From CAWIUB01 sp963839995 (GTDB lineage Bacteria; Actinomycetota; Actinomycetes; Mycobacteriales; Jatrophihabitantaceae): a stretch of DNA of 64,000 nt. The notes beneath the pieces were generated by a model. The model ran no database searches, was not told the DNA's origin, and saw only the letters and a program-made list of their open reading frames with translations. The stretch covers positions 310,001 through 374,000 of the forward strand of contig CAWIXH010000001.1 in the NCBI GenBank assembly GCA_963839995.1. Direction: 5' to 3'. The position numbers and the translations under genes are program-made. Positions 15,988 through 24,731 of this stretch are shown here, piece by piece (the first letter of the stretch is position 1; the number at the start of each line of letters is the position of its first letter).

Positions 15988-17436
15988 ATGAGTCAACACG
16001 ACACCGCACGCGGGCAGATCGGGGTCACTGGGCTGGCGGTCATGGGCCGTAACCTGGCCCGCAACCTGGCGCGCCACGGGTATGCCGTGGCGCTGCACAA
16101 CCGCACGAGCGCCCGGACCCACGAGCTGGTCGAACAGCATGGCGCGGAGGGGACGTTCCTCCCGAGCGACTCGATCGAGGACTTCGTCGCCTCGCTGCAA
16201 CGGCCGCGCGCGATCATCATCATGGTCAAGGCAGGCGACGCCACCGACGCCGTGATCGACGAGCTCGTCCCGCTGCTCGACGGGGGCGACATCGTCATCG
16301 ACTGCGGCAACGCGAACTTCCTCGACACCCGTCGACGCGAGGAATCGCTGCGCACAAGGGGATTGCATTTCGTCGGCAGCGGCGTCTCGGGCGGCGAGGA
16401 AGGCGCGCTCAACGGGCCGAGCATCATGCCCGGCGGATCGGTCGAGTCCTACCGGACGCTCGGGCCGATCTTCGAGTCGATCGCCGCGCAGGTCGACAGC
16501 ACACCATGTTGCGTGCACGTCGGCCCGGACGGCGCAGGGCACTTCGTCAAGATGGTGCACAACGGCATCGAATACGCCGACATGCAGCTGATCGCCGAGG
16601 CGTACGACCTGCTCCGCACTGGGCTCGACGCGAAACCGGGCGAGATCGCGGAGATCTTCAAGACGTGGAACGAGGGCGACCTCGAGTCGTTCCTCATCCA
16701 GATCACCGCCGACGTGCTGGCCCACACCGACGCCGAGACGGGCCAGCCGTTCGTCGACGTCGTGCTCGACCAGGCCGAGCAGAAGGGCACCGGGCGCTGG
16801 ACGGTGCAACGCGCGCTCGACCTCGGCGTCCCGATCACCGGCATCGCCGAGGCCACGTTCGCGCGATCGCTGTCCGGGCACGCCGACCAGCGTGCTGCCG
16901 CCCGACGCGCGTTCGGGACAGATACCACCGGCTGGCGGGTCGACAACCGGGACAGCTTCGTCGACGACGTGCGCAAGGCGCTTTACGCGTCCAAGGTCGT
17001 CGCGTATGCACAGGGCTTCGACCACATCGCGGCGGGCAGCGCCGAGTTCGGCTGGGACATCGATCGTGGGGCCATGGCAACGATCTGGCGCGGCGGCTGC
17101 ATCATCCGGGCCCGCTTCTTGAACCGCATCCGCGAGGCCTACGACGCGGATCGGAAGCTGGCATCACTCCTCGTTGCGCCGTACTTCGCGGCGGCAGTCG
17201 GCGACGGCATCGACAGCTGGCGGCGTGTGGTTGCTGACGCGGCGCGGTCCGGCGTGCCGACGCCGGCCTTCTCCTCGTCCCTGGCGTACTTCGACGGGCT
17301 GCGCCGCGAGCGGCTGCCCGCCGCGCTGATCCAGGGCCTGCGCGACAACTTCGGCGCGCACACCTATCGGCGCGTCGACCGCGACGGCGTGTTCCACACC
17401 GAGTGGAGCGGCGATCGCACCGAATCACCCGCGTAG
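15988..17436 (+). CDS. gnd: 6-phosphogluconate dehydrogenase (decarboxylating)
   Basis: The 482-residue enzyme oxidises 6-phosphogluconate to ribulose-5-phosphate plus CO2 with NADP. Motifs are the N-terminal Rossmann loop GLAVMGRNLARNLA (cofactor), FVGSGVSGGEEGALNGPSIM near residue 128 and the catalytic GHFVKMVHNGIEYADMQ near 185-200. The long helical C-terminal domain is complete. Length is that of the classical dimeric enzymes. No frame damage is seen. Confidence 0.96.
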   Translation: MSQHDTARGQIGVTGLAVMGRNLARNLARHGYAVALHNRTSARTHELVEQHGAEGTFLPSDSIEDFVASLQRPRAIIIMVKAGDATDAVIDELVPLLDGGDIVIDCGNANFLDTRRREESLRTRGLHFVGSGVSGGEEGALNGPSIMPGGSVESYRTLGPIFESIAAQVDSTPCCVHVGPDGAGHFVKMVHNGIEYADMQLIAEAYDLLRTGLDAKPGEIAEIFKTWNEGDLESFLIQITADVLAHTDAETGQPFVDVVLDQAEQKGTGRWTVQRALDLGVPITGIAEATFARSLSGHADQRAAARRAFGTDTTGWRVDNRDSFVDDVRKALYASKVVAYAQGFDHIAAGSAEFGWDIDRGAMATIWRGGCIIRARFLNRIREAYDADRKLASLLVAPYFAAAVGDGIDSWRRVVADAARSGVPTPAFSSSLAYFDGLRRERLPAALIQGLRDNFGAHTYRRVDRDGVFHTEWSGDRTESPA

Positions 17437-17444
17437 GGCGGGAA

Positions 17445-18221
17445 CTACTGGCTGTCCCGCCAGCTCACCCAGTCGCGCAGTCGGCGCAGGTCGTACGACG
17501 GCCCGCCGAGACCGACAGTGAACAGCCGGGCGCCTACGTCGACGAACGGCCCGGCGACCTCCTTCGGTCGGCCGCGAGGGACGCCGATGGACCGCTCGAT
17601 CTCGTTCGGGTCGCGACCTACCTCGGTGCACCACTGGTTGAGCACGGACGACTTGTGCTCGAACGTCGCGAGGTCTCCGAATGTGTGCCAGATGTCGGCG
17701 TGCTGCGCGACCAGGCGCAGCGTCTTGCGCTCGCCGCCACCACCGATCAATACCGGGATCTTCCGCGTCGGCGCGGGATTCAGCCTCGCCAAGCGTTGCT
17801 CGATACGCGGCAGGGCACGCGCCAGATCGTCGAGTCGCCCGCCTGCGGTGCCGAACTCGTAGCCGTATTCCCGATAGTCCTTGTCGAACCACCCGGAGCC
17901 GATGCCCAAGATGAGCCGGCCATTGCTGATGTGGTCGACCGTCCGCGCCATGTCAGCCAGCAGATCTGGGTTGCGGTAGCTGTTGCAGGTGACCAGCGCG
18001 CCGATCTCGATGCGCGAGGTCTGCTCAGCCCAGGCTCCCAGCATCGTCCAGCATTCGAAATGCTTGCCGTTCGGATCGCCGTAGAGCGGATAGAAGTGGT
18101 CCCAGTTGAACGCGATGTCGACGCCGAGGTCCTCGGCCTCGGCCACCGCCGCGCGGAGGGCGGTGTAGTCGGCATGCTGCGGCTGGAATTGGACGCCGAT
18201 GCGAATGGGGTGGGAGGTCAT
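17445..18221 (-). CDS. LLM-class F420-dependent oxidoreductase
   Basis: A 258-residue luciferase-like monooxygenase-fold protein: IRIGVQFQPQHADYTALRAA at the start, NWDHFYPLYGDP near residue 39, GALVTCNSYRNPDLLADMARTVDHIS, then GIGSGWFDKDYREYGYEFGT, the F420-binding signature of the actinobacterial group. Substrate unknown. It converges on gnd with an 8-bp gap and lies upstream of no obvious operon partner other than the HIT gene, which points the same way 9 bp before its start. Confidence 0.88.
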   Translation of the reverse strand: MTSHPIRIGVQFQPQHADYTALRAAVAEAEDLGVDIAFNWDHFYPLYGDPNGKHFECWTMLGAWAEQTSRIEIGALVTCNSYRNPDLLADMARTVDHISNGRLILGIGSGWFDKDYREYGYEFGTAGGRLDDLARALPRIEQRLARLNPAPTRKIPVLIGGGGERKTLRLVAQHADIWHTFGDLATFEHKSSVLNQWCTEVGRDPNEIERSIGVPRGRPKEVAGPFVDVGARLFTVGLGGPSYDLRRLRDWVSWRDSQ

Positions 18222-18230
18222 TCCTCGACG

Positions 18231-18659
18231 TTAGTCAATGGGCACGTGTGCGCCGTGGCCGAGGCCGCGCAGCGTGCCGCGCAGCCGGTCCGCGGCGTCG
18301 TCGAGGTCCTCGGGGCGCGCGTTGTGGTCGGCGTTGGCGAAGTTGAAGTCATGGATCCCCCACGCCGGGAAGACGTGAACGTGCAGATGAGGCACCTCGA
18401 ACCCCGCGATGATCAGCCCGGCACGTGGGGCGTTCCATGCCCGCTTCGCAGCCTGCCCGATCGTGTGCGCGACGCCGACGCAGCGCGCGAGCAGAGTGCC
18501 GTCGGCGTCGGTCCACTGATCAACCTCCTGGCGAGGCACTACCAGCGTGTGGCCGGGACGCAACGGCGTGATGGTCAAGAACGCCGCGACGTCAGGCTCC
18601 CGCCAGATGAAACGGCCGGGCAGTCGTCCGAAGAGGATCTTCGAAAACAGCGTCGGCAT
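18231..18659 (-). CDS. HIT-family nucleotide hydrolase/transferase
   Basis: The 142-residue protein has the histidine-triad active site HLHVHVF near residues 112-118, preceded by RPGHTLVVPRQEV, the typical HIT core. Such proteins hydrolyse nucleoside phosphoramidates or dinucleotides. It is followed after a short gap by the LLM oxidoreductase gene in the same direction, so the two may be cotranscribed. Confidence 0.9.
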   Translation of the reverse strand: MPTLFSKILFGRLPGRFIWREPDVAAFLTITPLRPGHTLVVPRQEVDQWTDADGTLLARCVGVAHTIGQAAKRAWNAPRAGLIIAGFEVPHLHVHVFPAWGIHDFNFANADHNARPEDLDDAADRLRGTLRGLGHGAHVPID

Positions 18660-18739
18660 AGCACGACTCTGTCATGCGGCCGGCCAAAGTGCAGGAGCCG
18701 CCGGGCTTGTTACCGTCGTCCTGCGGAGGTGGGAGCGGC

Positions 18740-19492
18740 GTGAATACTGGATACCTGCTCGCGGCGCCGGCTCCGCAGGACACCCAAGCCGTGGTCCTGC
18801 GACCGGTCCTGTGGATGTTCCTCGGCGTGTTGGTCACCTTCCTCGTCACCCGTTCGATCACCCGATTGATCCGTTCGCGGTCGGCGCGTGGCCACGCCAC
18901 CGGGCCGGTTCGCGACATCACGATCGGCGGCGTCCACATCCACCACCAGGTCTTTGGCATCGTGATCATGCTGGGTGCCGGTCTCGGCCTGATCGCCACG
19001 ACGCCCGAAGGCGACGCGCTCAACGCGGTCGCCGCGGTATTCGGGGTCGGCGTGAGCCTGACGTTCGACGAGTTCGCTCTGTGGCTGCATCTGAAGGACG
19101 TGTACTGGACGAACGAGGGTCGCCAATCCGTCGACGCAATCTTCTGCGTGCTCGCGGTTACCGGAATTCTGATCGGTGGCGTGGATCTGCTGACCGGGGA
19201 AATCGGCAGCAGTGAGTGGTGGACCTCGGTCAGCGGCCTGGCCATCACCCTGGCGTTGTCGATTATTTGCCTGGTCAAGGGAAAGCTCGTTACCGGAGTC
19301 ATCGGGGTGTTCTTCCAACCGCTCGCACTCGTGGGCGCCATCCGGCTGGCCAAGCCCGGATCGTGGTGGGCGCGGCGTCGCTACCCGCGGCGTCCGCGTC
19401 GGCTCGCCCGTGCCGAGCGGCGCTTCGGCTCGTCGTATGCGGCGCGCTGGAACAGGTTGCGTGACCTCGTGGCCGGCGCTCCGGACCGGTGA
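18740..19492 (+). CDS. Conserved integral membrane protein with HxHH motif
   Basis: About 250 residues with six or more hydrophobic segments. The second is preceded by ITIGGVHIHHQVFGI, a His-rich motif at the membrane surface that recurs in this actinobacterial family. A loop reads SLTFDEFALWLHLKDVYW. The C-terminus is very basic (WWARRRYPRRPRRLARAERR). GTG 18740 was chosen because GGAGGT lies just upstream at 18725; the open frame reaches back to 18674. The function is unknown; the conserved His and acidic residues suggest metal binding. The last 129 bp are duplicated at 20814-20942. Confidence 0.75.
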   Translation: MNTGYLLAAPAPQDTQAVVLRPVLWMFLGVLVTFLVTRSITRLIRSRSARGHATGPVRDITIGGVHIHHQVFGIVIMLGAGLGLIATTPEGDALNAVAAVFGVGVSLTFDEFALWLHLKDVYWTNEGRQSVDAIFCVLAVTGILIGGVDLLTGEIGSSEWWTSVSGLAITLALSIICLVKGKLVTGVIGVFFQPLALVGAIRLAKPGSWWARRRYPRRPRRLARAERRFGSSYAARWNRLRDLVAGAPDR

Positions 19493-19522
19493 GCTTTGAC
19501 GCCGCCGGATCTGTCCGCCGTG
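19364..19522 (+). repeat. 159-bp direct repeat, copy 1
   Basis: Covers the 3' end of the HxHH membrane protein gene and the first codons of a uridine-kinase-like reading. It matches 20814-20972 at a constant offset of 1450 bp. Differences cluster in one stretch and are mostly synonymous. Confidence 0.9.
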
Positions 19523-19579
19523 ACCCCCGGTGGTGGCCGCGATGGGCCCGTCGGCTTTAGCCCGGCCTCAGCCCCGTCC

Positions 19580-20578
19580 TCAGCCTCGGAAGCGCTCGCC
19601 GATCTGCCGGGCCACGGTTTCCGGCGCAAGGTCGACAGCGCCCTCCCAGTGCAGACGTTCCAGGAACGTCGAATCCGAGCGGTAGAAGGGCCTCAGGTTC
19701 GAGCGGCTGGCCAGGCGCAGGTTGAGCGGGTAGCCCTCGGTGCCGGGCGGAGCTCCGTAGACCGCGCAGTTAAAGCTCTGGAAGCCCATCTCGGCGTAGG
19801 CGCCGAGGACGAGCACCAGCCCGCCGGCCAGTTCGCCGATGAGATCGTCATCGAGCTCCGCGGGCGAGGAGACGCCGGTGACGAACGCCCGCAGCTCGGC
19901 GGGGGCGATCGGGGCAAAGCTGGCGATCCACTGGACGCGCCCGGTGTCCCCCAGGTAGCGCTCGCCGCTGCGGCGTTCGGCGGCCAGGTAGGCGGCATAG
20001 CGCTGCGGGGGCACATCCGCGAGCATGCGCTGCATCGTGGTCGGCTGCGAATCGACGATCGCCTGCAGGTGGGGATGAAACAGCGAGCTTCCTGCGGGCA
20101 ACATGTGGTTGGCGTTGATCGATGCCCACCGTGACCGCGGCTCGGCCGCCATCACCGCCTTGGCGAAGGCGACCTGGGTGGCCAGGTTGTCGGCCAGCAG
20201 CCGCGGGGTGAACCTGCCGAGCGGCAGGTAGTGCAGCCCGGGCGAGTAGACCGACACCGCGCTGTGCGACGAGTAGGCGTGCAGGTTGGAGAACAGGACG
20301 GCTTCGCCACGAATGATCCGCCCGTCAGGGTGAATCTCGGCCGGCAGCGCAGGAGTCAGCCGTTCGATCCGGCCCGGGCAGAACGGGCACTTCGGCTCGG
20401 TCTGCCGCGCGAACGCCTCCAGGTCGAAGTCGCTGGCGGGCATCAGGCCACGTCCGGGCACGATACGCGAGCTGTGCCCGGTCAGCGGATCCAGGCGCAC
20501 CTCGATGGTGGTCTGGACTCGCTCGCCCGTGCCTGGCTCGATCATCTCAGCGGTCAGCAGCTCACGTCTGAGTTCCAT
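19580..20578 (-). CDS. galT: Galactose-1-phosphate uridylyltransferase-like protein
   Basis: About 332 residues. The zinc-type motif CPFCPG lies near residue 64, then YSSHSAVSVYSP, and the catalytic HxHxQ-type motif in NHMLPAGSSLFHPHLQ near 156-171. This places it in the GalT/HIT superfamily, transferring UMP between hexose-1-phosphates or a related sugar phosphate. ATG 20578 (MELRRELLTAEMI) was chosen over a GTG at 20623, as the upstream codons look non-conserved. The gene lies between the two copies of the 159-bp repeat, opposite in orientation to its flanks, so it may have arrived with the duplicated segment. Confidence 0.82.
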   Translation of the reverse strand: MELRRELLTAEMIEPGTGERVQTTIEVRLDPLTGHSSRIVPGRGLMPASDFDLEAFARQTEPKCPFCPGRIERLTPALPAEIHPDGRIIRGEAVLFSNLHAYSSHSAVSVYSPGLHYLPLGRFTPRLLADNLATQVAFAKAVMAAEPRSRWASINANHMLPAGSSLFHPHLQAIVDSQPTTMQRMLADVPPQRYAAYLAAERRSGERYLGDTGRVQWIASFAPIAPAELRAFVTGVSSPAELDDDLIGELAGGLVLVLGAYAEMGFQSFNCAVYGAPPGTEGYPLNLRLASRSNLRPFYRSDSTFLERLHWEGAVDLAPETVARQIGERFRG

Positions 20579-20691
20579 CCTGGCCTCGCTATCGACTCCC
20601 GGCGTCAGCATCCCATAGCTCACGCCGGGGTGAGGTAATCCAGAGCTAGGGTCAGGTACCCTTCCTGGCCTGGCTCAGACAGGAACCACCG

Positions 20692-20813
20692 ATGCCACCA
20701 ACCCATGACGTGCTAAACCAGCCTCCGGCCCTGGCCGGGTCCGACGTCGCGGACGATCCGGTGATGCTGGACGCGCTGCGCCGCGAGGGGCGGACGGGGC
20801 CGAAGAGGCCGTC
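20692..20813 (+). pseudogene. 5' fragment of an AidB-like acyl-CoA dehydrogenase gene
   Basis: The ATG at 20692 begins MPPTHDVLNQPPALAGSDVA, the characteristic N-terminus of AidB-type acyl-CoA dehydrogenases (M-P-x-T-H-x-V-x-N-Q-x-P-P-L). After about 35 codons homology ends abruptly at the start of repeat copy 2. All catalytic domains are missing. Confidence 0.65.
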
Positions 20814-20972
20814 TGGTGGGCGCGGCGTCGCTACCCGCGGCGTCCGCGTCGGCTCGCCCGCGCAGAGAGACGATTCGGTATGTCCTATGCGGCGCGCTGG
20901 AACCGGTTGCGTGACCTCGTCGCCGGCGCTCCGGACCGGTGAGCTTTGACGCTGCCGGATCTGTCCGCCGTG
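20814..20972 (+). repeat. 159-bp direct repeat, copy 2 (truncated membrane-protein tail)
   Basis: Encodes, in the right frame, the last 42 residues of the HxHH membrane protein (WWARRRYPRRPRRLARAERR..., stop TGA ending at 20942) with mainly synonymous differences from copy 1. It then runs into the intact kinase gene. It has no upstream coding part of its own: 5' of 20814 is the AidB-like fragment. Confidence 0.9.
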
Positions 20973-21500
20973 GCCGCGCAGATCGTGGCCCGGCCAGCGG
21001 TGGGACCGACGCGAATCATCGGGATCGACGGGCCGGCTGGAGCGGGTAAGAGCACGGTGGCCCGTCGGTTGCAGGCTGCGCTGCCTGGCTCGAGGCTCGT
21101 CGAGGTTGACGACTTCGTGTCATGGCCCGACCCCTTCGGCTGGTGGCCCCGCTTCGAACGACAGGTCCTGAGGCCGCTGGCCGGCGGCCGCGATGCGCAC
21201 TACCAGGTTCGCGATTGGGCGCACGACGAGTTCGGCACGTCACTCGGACCGTGGAAGACGGCCCGGTGGGCGCCGGTCATCGTGGTTGAAGGCGTCACGT
21301 GCACTCGGCGCGCCGCCGTGCCTGACCTGACGTATGCGATCTGGGTCGACGCGCCCGCCGACGTGCGGCTGGCCCGAGGCGTGCAGCGTGACGGCGCGGA
21401 CCACCGCGCGCTGTGGCTGCACTGGATGGAGCAGGAGCGCAGGTTCTTCGCCGCCGACGGGACTCGCGAGCGCGCGGACCTGCGGATCGGCAGTCCGTGA
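20946..21500 (+). CDS. Uridine kinase-like P-loop protein
   Basis: The 184-residue P-loop NTPase has Walker A GIDGPAGAGKSTVARRL near residues 26-42. VEVDDFVSWPDPFGWWPRFE follows as the kinase substrate loop, with APVIVVEGVTCTRRAAVPDL and IWVDAPADVRLARGVQRDG further on. The pattern is that of uridine/cytidine-type kinases, but the substrate is not certain. A TTG at 20946 is the only upstream start near the preceding stop and lies in the repeat. The second TTG/GTG options would shorten the N-terminus. Confidence 0.75.
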   Translation: MTLPDLSAVAAQIVARPAVGPTRIIGIDGPAGAGKSTVARRLQAALPGSRLVEVDDFVSWPDPFGWWPRFERQVLRPLAGGRDAHYQVRDWAHDEFGTSLGPWKTARWAPVIVVEGVTCTRRAAVPDLTYAIWVDAPADVRLARGVQRDGADHRALWLHWMEQERRFFAADGTRERADLRIGSP

Positions 21501-21522
21501 CCGTGCGGGCACAATCGCCGGC

Positions 21523-21991
21523 GTGCGGCTATTCGTCGGTGTGCGGCCCGCTCCGGAGGCGATCGCCCATCTCGCCGAGGCGCTCCACGGGCTCACCGGA
21601 ACGGGACCGGCAGCGTCGAACGTGATCCGGTGGGTGCCCGCCCAGCGCTGGCACCTGACCCTCGCGTTCCTCGGTGAGGTGGACGAGCACCGGGTGCCCC
21701 GCCTCGCGGCTCGCCTGGAGCGGGCCGCGGGCCGGTGCAGTCCGGTCGAGCTGCAGTTACACGGCGCCGGCCACTTCGGCCGCACCGTGCTGTGGGTGGC
21801 GGACGTTCCGCCCGCACCTGACAGTCGCGCGAGGCCGCCAGGGCGCCGATCTACGGCCCTGGGCAACCCAACTGGCCGACTACGCGGGGCCGACCTGGAC
21901 GGCGAGCCGGCTTGCCCTCGTCCGCAGCAGGCTCGGACCGTCCCCGACACACGAGGACCTGCACGTCTGGGACCTCGGCGGGCCGGGCTAG
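21523..21991 (+). pseudogene. thpR: 2'-5' RNA ligase-like (ThpR) gene with internal deletion
   Basis: GTG 21523 opens VRLFVGVRPAPEAIAHLAEA and the first catalytic motif region RWHLTLAFLGEVDE. After VLWVADV near 21808 the sequence jumps, out of frame, to FRPHLTVARGRQGADLRPWA (second HxT motif) and runs to a TAG at 21991. About 25-30 residues between the two halves are missing compared with family members. Both HxT motifs remain but are split between frames, so the RNA cyclic phosphodiesterase cannot be produced. Confidence 0.75.
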
Positions 21992-22034
21992 CGCTGCTGC
22001 ATGCCCGTCAGGCATGGACCGGGATGATGGCGGC

Positions 22035-22837
22035 ATGCCCGTCGTCGGCCTCGACTCGTTGCGGTCGCTGCTATACAGGGCCGCGCGGCGATTCCGGGAA
22101 CGTAGCGGGGCGGCGCTGACCCGGATGCTGCGGCTGACCGGTGCGGCCGTGGCGGCCTATCTGGTGGCGCTGCTGCTGTTGGACGATCCCGGCCCGTCCT
22201 GGCGCCGTTGACCGCGCTGCTCATCGTGCAGGTGACGCTGGTCGGCACGATCACCGACACGGCGCGTCGCATCCTCAGCGTCGTCGCTGGCGTGGCCTTG
22301 GCGATCGTGTTCTCGGCGTTTGTCGGGTTCAGCTGGTGGAGCCTGGCGCTGTTGATCGGGGCGTCGATCATGGTGGGCCAGGTGCTGCGGCTCGGTCCGC
22401 ACCTGCTGGAGGTTCCGATCAGCGCGATGCTCGTGCTCGCGGTGGGCGGTCTGCTGGTCGACGAGGGCGAGCAGCATCCCGATGAGCTCGCGGTTGCCCT
22501 GGACTCCGCTCGCGAGGCACGCGCCATGCTCACCGACCTGCTGTTGGTCGACCCGCAGGCGGACCCGCAGCTGTGGCAACTGCACGGCGCATTGCTGGCC
22601 GCGGTCGACCGGGTGCTGCGCGAACTGGACGTCGAGGAGCGCGCCCGGCAACGGGAGAGGCAGCGGCGAGCGGTTGCCGAGGAGAGCACCCGCACGGCGA
22701 TCGCGGTGGAACGGCTGCGCAGTGCCACGAAGGCCGCCACCCGCAGCGTCACGGAGGCCGTCACCGATGCGGTTACCGACCTGCCGTACCGCCGGGGCGC
22801 CCGCAAGCCCCACGACGAGCGGGACTCCCAGCCGTGA
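22035..22837 (+). pseudogene. FUSC/ArAE-family membrane protein, frameshifted and deleted
   Basis: The ATG at 22035 encodes a basic start and TRMLRLTGAAVAAYLVALLL, then meets a stop (TGA 22209). One base away, the homologous reading continues as PVLAPLTALLIVQVTLVGTI, with further helices (WWSLALLIGASIMVGQVLRL). After SAMLVLAVGG the usual central helices and loop are absent, and it passes directly to the soluble C-terminal helical part (LWQLHGALLAAVDRVLRELD). FUSC proteins resemble aromatic-acid exporters. The frameshift plus central loss make it non-functional. The downstream part could still be translated from the TTG at 22208. Confidence 0.7.
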
Positions 22838-22876
22838 TCCCAACGGCTGTCCTACCACCGGTGCTACTGTTCATGC

Positions 22877-23149
22877 GTGGCGCAACGTGAAAAGCGATCC
22901 GTGTCGCTACCGGCCGAGGTGGCCGCGGCGATCGACCGTGCCGCGGAGGCCGAGGGCAGCACGTTCAGCGCCTGGCTGGCCGACACCGCGGCGCGCCGAC
23001 TTCGTCTGGAGGCGGGCCGGCGGGCAATCGCCGAATGGGAACGCGAGCAGGGACCTTTGACGGAGGTCGAACTTGCCGAGGGGCTGGGCCGCGCCCGCGC
23101 CTTGCTCAGCCGACGTGCGCCTTCACGGGCCGCACGGCGGCCGGCGTAG
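22877..23149 (+). CDS. RHH-type antitoxin
   Basis: The 90-residue protein starts at GTG 22877 (MAQREKRSVSLPAEVAAAID), a ribbon-helix-helix N-terminus, followed by TFSAWLADTAARRLRLEAGR and an acidic C-terminal stretch that would wrap the toxin. Its TAG directly abuts the ATG of the PIN toxin gene. It would neutralise the toxin and autoregulate the operon. Confidence 0.85.
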   Translation: MAQREKRSVSLPAEVAAAIDRAAEAEGSTFSAWLADTAARRLRLEAGRRAIAEWEREQGPLTEVELAEGLGRARALLSRRAPSRAARRPA

Positions 23150-23533
23150 ATGGCGGGCGTCACGTACGACACCGGAGCCCTGATTGCGGCCGAAAGCAAC
23201 GATCGGCGAATGTGGGCCCTGCACGCCGCGTTCCTCGCCGAAGAGGTGATACCCGTCGTACCCGCACCGGTGCTCGCCGAGGCATGGCGAGGCGGACCAC
23301 GTAAAGCGAGCCTGACCAGGCTGCTGAAACTGTGCGCTCTAGAGCCGATGAGCGCGCTCCAAGCCAGACGGGTCGGGGTACTCGCGGGCAAGGCCGGCCA
23401 CGACGACATCGTCGATGTCACGGTAGTGGAGGGAGCGAGCCGTCGCGGCGATGCCGTGGTCACCTCGAACCCGACTCACATCCGCGCAGTGGCCGCAGCG
23501 GCGCGGGCCCGCATGCGGATCGAAACGGTCTGA
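23150..23533 (+). CDS. PIN-domain toxin (VapC-like)
   Basis: The 127-residue PIN-fold ribonuclease has first acidic residue Asp7 in VTYDTGALIAAE, Glu44 in VLAEAWRGG, and an acidic cluster at 85-89 (HDDIVD), followed by DAVVTSNPTHI. These give the usual metal-binding quartet. It would cleave RNA (often tRNA) when free of antitoxin. The start abuts the antitoxin stop with no gap. Unlike the decayed pair at 6.8-7.5 kb, this module looks intact. Confidence 0.88.
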   Translation: MAGVTYDTGALIAAESNDRRMWALHAAFLAEEVIPVVPAPVLAEAWRGGPRKASLTRLLKLCALEPMSALQARRVGVLAGKAGHDDIVDVTVVEGASRRGDAVVTSNPTHIRAVAAAARARMRIETV

Positions 23534-23577
23534 GCCGCCACCGCCGGCGAACAGGGATATTCGCGCGGCTAGGCCGA

Positions 23578-23827
23578 TCAGCTTCGGGGTGGCTGCCGAG
23601 AGGCGCGGCTGTCCCGCCACGTGGTGACCACCCGCTCGACGTCCACCGGCATGGCGCGTAGCGGCGGCCCGTTCTGCGGGCGCCGATGTGCCCGGGGGAC
23701 GGTCGATGCCGGGCAGCGGCTTGCCGGCACCGCCGAGGTTGTCGAACGCGCCCGCCTCCTGCGCCCGGCGAATCTGGTATTCGATCCAGCCCTCGAACGA
23801 GACGTCGCCCGGCTTGCGCTCCGTCAT
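23578..23827 (-). pseudogene. DnaJC28/DUF1992-like gene with central deletion
   Basis: The ATG at 23827 gives the family N-terminus: FEGWIEYQIRRAQEAGAFDN and GAGKPLPGIDRP. The conserved middle (about 50 residues) is missing. The C-terminal part (GPPLRAMPVDVERVVTTWRD) follows in another frame, ending at a TGA at 23578. DUF1992 proteins are small J-related proteins of unclear role. The rest of the long open frame toward 23339 is read-through. Confidence 0.72.
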
Positions 23828-23920
23828 CTCTCGATCGTACGTACCGGCACGGCGCTACGATTGTCAGGCCACGGATCGATCGGAGGCGCCGCTGGCGGCG
23901 CCGACTGGGACTGAGCCCTG

Positions 23921-24616
23921 ATGGCCGGAAGCGAACACGCTGCAGGACCGGGGCGCTCGCCGGTTCCTGTCCTTGCCTCGGCCGACGCCGGGGCCACCCG
24001 TCGGAGGTGGCTGCTGGTCACTGTCTTCGCCGCTGTGATCGGCACAGACCAGGCCGTGAAGTGGTGGGCGTGGCGGCACTTCGACGGATCGCTCATCAAC
24101 AACGGCGGTTACATCCTGCTCGGGCCGGTCGTCCGATCCTGGTTCGCCGCCCCGGTGAGCGGCGCCGTGGCGGATGTTCTGGGCAGCGTGCTGGTAGTCC
24201 TCGGAGTCTGGTGGCTGCTCTTTCGCCGCCGGGTGTGGTGGGTCTTGGTCGGCGGTGGGCTGGTCGCCGCAGGATGGGCGAGCAACCTTCTCGACCGGCT
24301 CGGCGTGCACAACTGGACGGCGCCCGGTAGCGCGCGCGGCGTCGTGGACTTCATTCCCAGTGGTGGCTCCAGCCGCTGCAACGTGGCAGACCTCTGGATC
24401 GTCGTCGGCACGCTGCTGCTCGGCTACGCGTTTGCGCGGCGCCGACTGAGCGGCCGCCCGCCCAACGGAATCAGGCCCGGATCGGCGCTGCGCTCGAGCC
24501 GGATGCCGCGCGCGGTTGCGCGTGTCGCCGTGCTGATCGCCCTGCTGGCAGTCATCACCCTCGCGATCACCAGCGCGATGAATCATGATGGTGTGTACTC
24601 GCCAAGGGCCGTCTAA
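23921..24616 (+). CDS. lspA: Signal peptidase II-like membrane protease
   Basis: A 231-residue membrane protein. The catalytic aspartates fit LspA: SNLLDRL (Asp125) and RCNVADLWI (Asp157), with TDQAVKWW after the first helix. Four core helices lie at about 29-45, 85-101, 106-122 and 153-169. An extra hydrophobic segment (VAVLIALLAVITLAI) near 206-220 is unusual. LspA cleaves lipoprotein signal peptides after lipidation. The sequence diverges from the standard GNxxDR/FNxAD motifs, so this could be a paralogue rather than the housekeeping enzyme. Confidence 0.75.
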   Translation: MAGSEHAAGPGRSPVPVLASADAGATRRRWLLVTVFAAVIGTDQAVKWWAWRHFDGSLINNGGYILLGPVVRSWFAAPVSGAVADVLGSVLVVLGVWWLLFRRRVWWVLVGGGLVAAGWASNLLDRLGVHNWTAPGSARGVVDFIPSGGSSRCNVADLWIVVGTLLLGYAFARRRLSGRPPNGIRPGSALRSSRMPRAVARVAVLIALLAVITLAITSAMNHDGVYSPRAV

Positions 24617-24731
24617 GGTCAGTCTCTGATGCTCCGGCCGCGGGACCTCGCTAGATTGCCCCTGTGGGCAAACCCCGGTATGGACGAGAGTCCGTGAAAC
24701 GGCGGGGTCTGGTGGAAGGCGGATGGTCATC

